Below are positions 40,859-45,384 of a stretch of 45,384 bases of DNA, one piece after another. Below the pieces are notes generated by a model. The model did no database searches. It was not told the DNA's origin and was given only the letters and a program-made list of their open reading frames with translations. A program made the position numbers and the translations under genes. Source of the stretch: Sphingomonadales bacterium (lineage in GTDB: Bacteria; Pseudomonadota; Alphaproteobacteria; Sphingomonadales; Sphingomonadaceae); assembly GCA_027485485.1 (NCBI GenBank), contig JAIXQY010000116.1:1-45384 (forward strand), in the 5' to 3' direction. Position 1 is the stretch's first letter. Every line of letters starts with the position of its first letter.

Positions 40859-41874
40859 CGGGTCACCGTTACGGGCGTGTCGCTGCCATCGGGGGTGGCG
40901 CGGGTGGGGCCGGCGCTGGCGGCAAGGCCTTGCGCGGTGAGGGCTTCGGCCAGGGCCTGTGCCTCCCCGGCGCCGCCGGCCACGCCGGCGACCAGCCCGG
41001 CGCTGGGTGTGTAGCGCAGGGACGCCAGCGCGGCGCCCGGCCGGGCGGCAACCGCCTCCACCACCGGCCCGGCCAGCGCGCCCAGCCCGCCATCGGCCCC
41101 GCGCTGGCGCGCCATGGACGTGAGCGCGGCCAGCGGATCATCGGCCCCGGCAATCTGCACAGTGGCGGCCACGGCCTGGGTTTCGGCTGTGGCGGCATTG
41201 GCGGCGCGCCGGGCCTGGACCAGCGCGGCCACATCGCCGGCCAGCCACAGCCCGGCCAGCGTGGCGGCCAGCAGGCCCAGCCGGCGGCCCAGGCCGGGCG
41301 GCGGCTGCCAGCGCGAAACCGGCGCATAATCGCCAGCGAGCAGATTGAGCGGCAGTGCATCGGGCAGCGCCAATGTGGCCGGCGTGGTGGGCGCAGCGCC
41401 CATCAGCGCGGCGGCCAGATCAGCCTCAACCACAAAGCCGGCATCGGCGCTGCGGGCCACCACCCGCTCGCCGGTTTGCAGCACGGCAAAGCCGGCGGCC
41501 GGGGCGGGCAGCAACAGTGGCTCCGGCACCAGCGCGGTGGCTGACAGGCCGGCAGCGGCCAGATCGGCCAGCCAGCCGGCCATGGCAGTGCGCGCCACCA
41601 CCGCCACCGGGCGCAGGCCACTGCCTGTGGCGACCACGATATGGGGATCGGCTTCGGCCAGGCGATCGCCCAGCATCAACCGGGCAGCGGCCGCAGCCTG
41701 GGCCGGGGCAAGATCAGGCAGATCGAGCCAGTGCAGCGCCACCGCTTCGCCGGGCACGGCAACGATCAAGGGCTCCGACGGATCGGCGGGCGGCAGGCCC
41801 TGGCCGGAAACGATCACGCGCGCGCCATCGCGGCGTTGCCAGTGCAGGCTGGGGGCAAGGCAAAGGAGGATCAT
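40855..41874 (-). CDS. gspL: Type II secretion protein GspL
   Basis: This 339-aa bitopic protein recruits the ATPase GspE. It has an N-terminal actin-like cytoplasmic domain (ILLCLAPSLHWQRRDG, AARLMLGDRLAEADPH, then MAGWLADLAAAGLSATALVP). The transmembrane segment is LLAATLAGLWLAGDVAALV at about residue 215. A small periplasmic ferredoxin-like domain follows, ending GSDTPVTVTR. I start at ATG 41874, which overlaps the gspK TGA, since upstream in-frame sequence belongs to gspK. Confidence 0.85.
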   Translation of the reverse strand: MILLCLAPSLHWQRRDGARVIVSGQGLPPADPSEPLIVAVPGEAVALHWLDLPDLAPAQAAAAARLMLGDRLAEADPHIVVATGSGLRPVAVVARTAMAGWLADLAAAGLSATALVPEPLLLPAPAAGFAVLQTGERVVARSADAGFVVEADLAAALMGAAPTTPATLALPDALPLNLLAGDYAPVSRWQPPPGLGRRLGLLAATLAGLWLAGDVAALVQARRAANAATAETQAVAATVQIAGADDPLAALTSMARQRGADGGLGALAGPVVEAVAARPGAALASLRYTPSAGLVAGVAGGAGEAQALAEALTAQGLAASAGPTRATPDGSDTPVTVTR

Positions 41875-42827
41875 GTCTCTGGTCCCCAACGGCGCACCAG
41901 CAGCCGGGCTGGCCTGGTGCCGGCGTCGAACAGGCCGGTCGCTTCCAGTGGCAGGGCTGCGCCATCATTGGCAAGTCTGGTTTCAAGGGTGAAGGCGACA
42001 AAGCGATCCTTCACGTCAATCTGGCGCAGCACATCGGCGGGCAGTTGCCGGTTGGCCAGCAGCGGCTGCGTCCAGAAGCTGTCCGGGCTGGCCCAGCCAG
42101 TGGCCGGTCGCATGGCGATGGCATCGCGCGCCGTGGCCAGCGGCAGATTGGCGATGGCGGCCAGCACCGGCGCATCGGCGGGCACCAGGCTGTTGATGTT
42201 GATGCGCGACAGCTCGGCTTCGGGCAGGGCGCACAGATGCGGCTGTGCGCGCGCAAAGATCGCCGCGGTCACGCCTGCCACCGCGCGCCACTCGCTCACC
42301 TCCGCCATCGGCATGGCGGCGGTGCGATAGGGGGTGGCGGCGCGGGCATAAGCGGCATCTTCGGCGCCGCCGCTGCCGGGTTGCCCGTCAATATCGATCC
42401 AGTCGGCGGTGGCGCTGGCGATGCGGGTGGCATCGTCGGCCGGCACATCGAGGCTGGTGAGCAGCCGGGCCAGCTGCTCCACGCCCAGCGGGCGGGTGGC
42501 GGTGCGGCCGGGCGGGCCCATGGCGGTGCTGTTGAGATTGAAGCAATTGCCGCCGGGTGTGAGCCGCACCAGCGCCGCCCCGGCCGGCGTGTCGAGCCGG
42601 AACGCGCCGGCGGGCAACAGGGGCAGTGGCAGGCGGGCGGCGATCATCGCCTCGGCTGCCAGCGCGGCGCTGCGCGCGGCCTCGATGGCGGTGCGGCTGG
42701 CATCCAGGTGCCGGGCCAGCCGCAGCCGATCGAACAGGCTGGTGGACAGCGCCGCCATGATGCCGACCAGCACCAGCACGTTGATGAGGGCGGCGCCCCG
42801 TTCCTGTGGCTTTTGCCCTGGTGTCAT
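41871..42827 (-). CDS. gspK: Minor pseudopilin GspK
   Basis: This 318-aa protein is the tip pseudopilin with a large helical domain. The prepilin leader ends RG before AALINVLVLVGIMAAL, so cleavage is after residue 11 with Ala at +1. GspK lacks Glu at +5, as seen here (Asn). The GspK domain shows ATADWIDIDGQPG, SEWRAVAGVT and SRININSLVPADAPVLAAI, the helix-hairpin-like region. It overlaps gspJ and gspL by four bases each. Confidence 0.88.
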   Translation of the reverse strand: MTPGQKPQERGAALINVLVLVGIMAALSTSLFDRLRLARHLDASRTAIEAARSAALAAEAMIAARLPLPLLPAGAFRLDTPAGAALVRLTPGGNCFNLNSTAMGPPGRTATRPLGVEQLARLLTSLDVPADDATRIASATADWIDIDGQPGSGGAEDAAYARAATPYRTAAMPMAEVSEWRAVAGVTAAIFARAQPHLCALPEAELSRININSLVPADAPVLAAIANLPLATARDAIAMRPATGWASPDSFWTQPLLANRQLPADVLRQIDVKDRFVAFTLETRLANDGAALPLEATGLFDAGTRPARLLVRRWGPET

Positions 42828-43540
42828 CGCCCGCCGCCCGGCCCCATGGGCACGACAAAGCGGACCAGGCCGATATCCGGCCCCGCTACGCTGATCTCCA
42901 GCGCGCGCGGCAGGCTGGTGGGATCGGGATTGGCCCAGCCGCTCTGCCAGCCGCTGCCATCGTGGATGCGCAATGTCACGGCAGTGACGCCTTCGATCAG
43001 CACCGCCGGCTCGCCCAGCGCCGTGCCATCCAGCATCGGCGCGGCGCGGCGGACGAGCGCGCCGTTCTCGAGGGACCAGCTGATGCGTTGCAGGGAGGCG
43101 CGTGGCAGCCCGGCCGGATTGGCCCAGCCGCGCCGCACCAATGTGAACAGCGCGCCATCACCGGCGCTGAAGGCCGGGTGCGGATTGCCCTCGATGGTCC
43201 GCCACGGCCGCGGCGCGGCTTGGGCCGCATCGGCGATCAGCAGGCCTTGCGTGCGGGCCAGCACGCCGGCGGCATCGGCCAGCTGCGTGGCCTGCTGGCT
43301 GGCGGTGACGCTGCCGGCCAGCAGCGCCGTGCCGGCGCTGGCCATCAGGCCGAAGATGGCGAGGCCGATCAGCAGTTCGATCAGGGTGAAGCCGTTTCCT
43401 GCCGGAACGCTGCGTTGCCCCCTGGCCACATCGCTCATGCCGAGCTTGTCGAGGCACGGACCGTCTGTGGTGCGTGCCTCGACAAGCTCGGCATGAGCGG
43501 CTTTTGCGCGCGGCAGAAGCTCAAGCTGGTGGGGCCGCAT
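42824..43540 (-). CDS. gspJ: Minor pseudopilin GspJ with palindrome in the leader
   Basis: This minor pseudopilin has its processing site at NG before FTLIELLIGLAIFGLMAS and a globular domain (ALFTLVRRGWANPAG, MLDGTALGEPAVLIEGV). Its ATG at 43540 overlaps the gspI stop (TGATG), as expected for this coupled operon. From there the leader is 50 residues long, and residues about 14-36 are encoded by an in-frame 68-bp palindrome. A second ATG at 43438, inside the palindrome arm, would give a normal 16-residue leader but has no ribosome-binding site. Which start is used is unresolved. It is 238 or 204 aa. Confidence 0.82.
   Translation of the reverse strand: MRPHQLELLPRAKAAHAELVEARTTDGPCLDKLGMSDVARGQRSVPAGNGFTLIELLIGLAIFGLMASAGTALLAGSVTASQQATQLADAAGVLARTQGLLIADAAQAAPRPWRTIEGNPHPAFSAGDGALFTLVRRGWANPAGLPRASLQRISWSLENGALVRRAAPMLDGTALGEPAVLIEGVTAVTLRIHDGSGWQSGWANPDPTSLPRALEISVAGPDIGLVRFVVPMGPGGGR
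43432..43499. repeat. 68-bp palindrome (27-bp arms) inside the gspJ leader
   Basis: Perfect 27-bp inverted arms at 43432-43458 and 43473-43499 enclose a 14-bp loop. The arm contains GAGCTTGTCGAGGCACG. The sequence type is a dispersed repeat in sphingomonads. It keeps the gspJ frame open and contains an in-frame ATG. Confidence 0.95.
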
Positions 43541-44040
43541 CACCGCTTCACCCACAGCAACTGGTCGCTGGCGATGATCTGGCCGCCATCGCCGGCCACG
43601 GTCACGGCGACACGGATGCTGCCGGGATCGGGGCCGGGGCTGGTTTGCCGGGTCCAGGCCCAGCTGCGCTGCCCGGCGCGTTCGCTGCCGCTGGCCGGGC
43701 CGGGCGGCGTGGCGGAGACCCAGGCTTCCAGCGCCTGGTTGCGGGCGACGATGGCGGCGTGGCCGCGATCCGAAAGCGTGGTGGCGCTGGCGAGCGACAC
43801 GCCCTGCAGGCGGATCAGCGCGACGGCGGCAAGGCCGAAGATGGCCAGCGCCACCATGACTTCGATGAGGGAGAAGCCGTTGGCGGCTGCACAGGTCCTC
43901 CCCCTCTGGGGGAGGTGCCGAGCGCAGCGAAGGGCGGGGGGAGGCGGAGGGGGCGTGCAAGCGCAGTCCTGAACCGCCCCCTCCGCCCTGCGGGCACCTC
44001 CCCCAGAGGGGGAGCATCTTTGGCTGGCCTCAGCGCGCAT
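43540..44040 (-). CDS. gspI: Minor pseudopilin GspI with repeat-encoded long leader
   Basis: This minor pseudopilin has its processing site at NG before FSLIEVMVALAIFGLAAVAL and a GspI domain with ATTLSDRGHAAIVARNQAL and ending QLLWVKR. The only in-frame start upstream of the processing site is ATG 44040, overlapping the gspH stop (ATGCGCGCTGA). This gives a 55-residue leader, about 40 residues of which are translated from palindromic repeat copy D, including six consecutive prolines. Removing the repeat would leave a leader of about 15 residues, the normal size. Either the long leader is tolerated or gspI is poorly made. Confidence 0.85.
   Translation of the reverse strand: MRAEASQRCSPSGGGARRAEGAVQDCACTPPPPPPALRCARHLPQRGRTCAAANGFSLIEVMVALAIFGLAAVALIRLQGVSLASATTLSDRGHAAIVARNQALEAWVSATPPGPASGSERAGQRSWAWTRQTSPGPDPGSIRVAVTVAGDGGQIIASDQLLWVKR
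43896..44015. repeat. Bipartite palindromic repeat, copy D, in the gspI leader
   Basis: The outer hairpins CCTCCCCCTCTGGGGGAGG (43897-43915) and CCTCCCCCAGAGGGGGAG (43997-44014) flank the shared core. It lies between the gspI start and its processing site and preserves the frame across about 120 bp. Confidence 0.88.
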
Positions 44041-44449
44041 CAATGGCTCCCGCGGCGCTGATGCGCACGCTGGCGCTGGCGTCGCCCTGGCGCACCACCA
44101 GCCGGGCCGGGCTGGCGAGGCCGGTGGGATCGAAGATGATTGGCCCCGCCGGTTCGGCGCTGAGGCTCTGGCCGGCGGGCAGGCGCATGGGCGGCGCCGT
44201 GCCGGCCTGCCAGCCCTGCGCGCCGGGCGTGAACAGCACCGGCCGGCCCGACAATATGGCGGCATCGCGTGCCGCGCTGGCATGGGCGGCCAGCCGCACC
44301 GCGCTGCGCCGCACATCGTCGCCGTTGCCGGGCAGGGTGAGCACGATGGCGGCCGCAGCAATGCCGATGATGACAATGGCCACCATCAGCTCCACGAGTG
44401 TGAAGCCGGCATCGGGGCGGCGATCAGAGATTCCAGTTGCCGATGTCAT
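44030..44449 (-). CDS. gspH: Minor pseudopilin GspH
   Basis: This 139-aa protein has its processing site at AG before FTLVELMVAIVIIGIAAAAI (leader of 15 residues). A short GspH domain follows, with VRRSAVRLAAHASAARDAAILSG conserved in the family. The C-terminal part is beta-rich (IIFDPTGLASPARLVV). The ATG at 44449 lies 26 bp inside gspG, the only in-frame start for the leader. The gene overlaps the gspI start by 11 bp. Confidence 0.88.
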   Translation of the reverse strand: MTSATGISDRRPDAGFTLVELMVAIVIIGIAAAAIVLTLPGNGDDVRRSAVRLAAHASAARDAAILSGRPVLFTPGAQGWQAGTAPPMRLPAGQSLSAEPAGPIIFDPTGLASPARLVVRQGDASASVRISAAGAIDAR

Positions 44450-44861
44450 CACCGTCGGCTCCGGGGCCGGACTTGCCATCAGGGCCCATCGACCAGACGT
44501 CGAACGTGCCGCTGCGGCCGGGGGCGGCATAAAGATAGTCATGGCCCCAGGGGTCTTTCGGCAGCCGGCTGACATAGCCGCCGGGGCGATAGCGTTCGGG
44601 CTGGGCCAGATCGGACGGCGCGGCTTTCAGCGCGGCAAGGCCCTGGGAGGTGGAGGGAAAGGCCATGTGATCGGCGCGATAGGATGTGAGCGCGGTTTCA
44701 AGGCTGGCGATGTCGGCGCGGGCGCGGGTGATCGCCGCCTTGTCCACATCGGGTAGCACGTTGATGACGACAACCGTGGTGAGGATGCCGATGATGACGA
44801 TCACCACCATCAGTTCGATGAGGGTGAAGCCGTTCCGGATGATCCGCCGTGTGGTGTTCAT
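44424..44861 (-). CDS. gspG: Major pseudopilin GspG
   Basis: This 145-aa protein has leader MNTTRRIIRNG with cleavage before FTLIELMVVIVIIGIL. The domain then shows DKAAITRARADIASLETAL and YRADHMAFPSTSQGLAAL. RLPKDPWGHDYLYAAPG and the calcium-binding MGPDGKSGPGADGDDIGNW loop follow. All are hallmarks of GspG, the main subunit of the pseudopilus. The start overlaps the gspF stop by four bases. Confidence 0.95.
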   Translation of the reverse strand: MNTTRRIIRNGFTLIELMVVIVIIGILTTVVVINVLPDVDKAAITRARADIASLETALTSYRADHMAFPSTSQGLAALKAAPSDLAQPERYRPGGYVSRLPKDPWGHDYLYAAPGRSGTFDVWSMGPDGKSGPGADGDDIGNWNL

Positions 44862-45384
44862 GCGCTGGCCAGGCTTTCAAGCTGGAGGATGGGGAGGAGG
44901 ATGGAGAGCACAATCACCGCGACGGCGCCGCCCATCACCAGGATGATGGCCGGTTCCAGCAAGGCGAGCGCGGCGCGGGTGGCGGCATCATGCTCGCGCT
45001 CCAGCGCTTCGGCACCGCGATCGAGCATCACATCCAGCCGCCCGGCGCTCTCGCCGCCGGCCACCATGGCGACCAGCAGCGGCGGCAATATGGTGGCGCG
45101 CTTCATCGCGGCGGTGAGGCTGGCGCCTTCGCGGATATCATCGGCCATGCGCGCCACACGCGCGCGGATCTCGCGGTTGCCGATGGTGGGCAAAGTGAGG
45201 GCGAGGCCATCGACAATGGGCAGGCGGCTGGCCACCATCATCGCCAGCGTGCGCGCCAGCCGCGCCGATTGCCAGTTGCGGATCAGCCGGCCCGCCACCG
45301 GCAGGGTGAGCAGCCAGGCATCAAAGCGGCGGCGGGTGGCGGCATCGGCCATGGCGCGGGCAAACAGCGCCGCGCCAGCCGCCA
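44858..45384 (-). CDS. gspF: Type II secretion inner-membrane platform protein GspF, C-terminal part
   Basis: The frame continues past the window edge, so the start is missing. The visible 175 residues are the second T2SF repeat: WLLTLPVAGRLIRNWQSARLARTLAMMV, then SLTAAMKRATILPPLLVAMVAGGE with SAGRLDVMLDR, and the last transmembrane helix ILVMGGAVAVIVLSILLPILQL. GspF is the polytopic platform protein contacting GspE. gspE and gspD may lie beyond this edge. Confidence 0.92.
   Translation of the reverse strand, partial: AAGAALFARAMADAATRRRFDAWLLTLPVAGRLIRNWQSARLARTLAMMVASRLPIVDGLALTLPTIGNREIRARVARMADDIREGASLTAAMKRATILPPLLVAMVAGGESAGRLDVMLDRGAEALEREHDAATRAALALLEPAIILVMGGAVAVIVLSILLPILQLESLASA

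Noticed and set aside
42824..44017. 397-aa frame spanning gspJ and gspI as a fused pseudopilin
   Set aside because: The upstream part is gspI read out of frame. The true gspI reading frame contains the conserved FSLIEV processing site, and gspJ has its own coupled start.

Overview
The window is GC-rich DNA from an alphaproteobacterium, most likely a member of the Sphingomonadales. Pointers to this are an NDUFA12-type complex I protein, EipA (DUF1134), DUF2155, a maf / RNase G-like / yacG / tRNA-Phe cluster, a type II secretion operon next to a TonB receptor, and several palindromic intergenic repeats of a sphingomonad type. The genus cannot be fixed from sequence alone.

Layout. 1-3443: end of a YqaA-like membrane gene, a molybdate ABC transporter (modA-modB-modC, minus strand, overlapping starts and stops) and a PLP aminotransferase. 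3555-9276: a TetA-like MFS exporter, a plus-strand envelope/respiration trio (NDUFA12-like, MlaD, DUF2155), and the minus-strand operon aroQ-accB-accC-aat (chorismate and fatty acid synthesis, N-end rule). 9388-15188: GST, DUF1499, dapE, a Tat-type amidase, an SRAP protein, tRNA-Ser(GCT) and EipA. 15195-19730: a small membrane protein with a D-2-hydroxyacid dehydrogenase, ferredoxin, DUF2332, maf, a short RNase E/G-like protein, yacG and tRNA-Phe(GAA).

19683-29593 is an integrative element of about 9.9 kb inserted in tRNA-Phe and bounded by 52-bp direct repeats. All its genes lie on the minus strand. It carries an unknown 204-aa protein, a RepA-like helicase, a 52-aa protein, an HNH nuclease, a large terminase, a 131-aa unknown, a MerR-like regulator with a paired operator, HK97-type capsid, prohead protease and portal, a 63-aa protein and a tyrosine integrase. 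There are no tail, lysis, head-tail connector or recognisable small-terminase genes, and every reading frame is intact. This resembles a capsid-encoding, tail-less phage satellite (capsid-forming PICI-like) more than a decayed prophage, and it is the main candidate for a new system.

29727-34014: an operon for D-cysteine desulfhydrase, an Asp/Glu racemase-family protein and a Zn alcohol dehydrogenase, then a prepilin peptidase (gspO) coupled to a prolyl-4-hydroxylase-like dioxygenase. 34199-45384 (minus strand): TonB receptor and a beta-helix lipoprotein, preceded upstream by the type II secretion genes gspF(partial)-G-H-I-J-K-L-M-N-X-C. Two minor pseudopilin genes, gspI and gspJ, have palindromic repeats lying in frame within the region encoding their prepilin leaders. 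The gspO ribosome-binding site lies in the arm of another repeat. A Pho-box-like site lies before the lipoprotein/TonB pair, which suggests, by inference only, a phosphate-regulated surface uptake function served by the secretion system.
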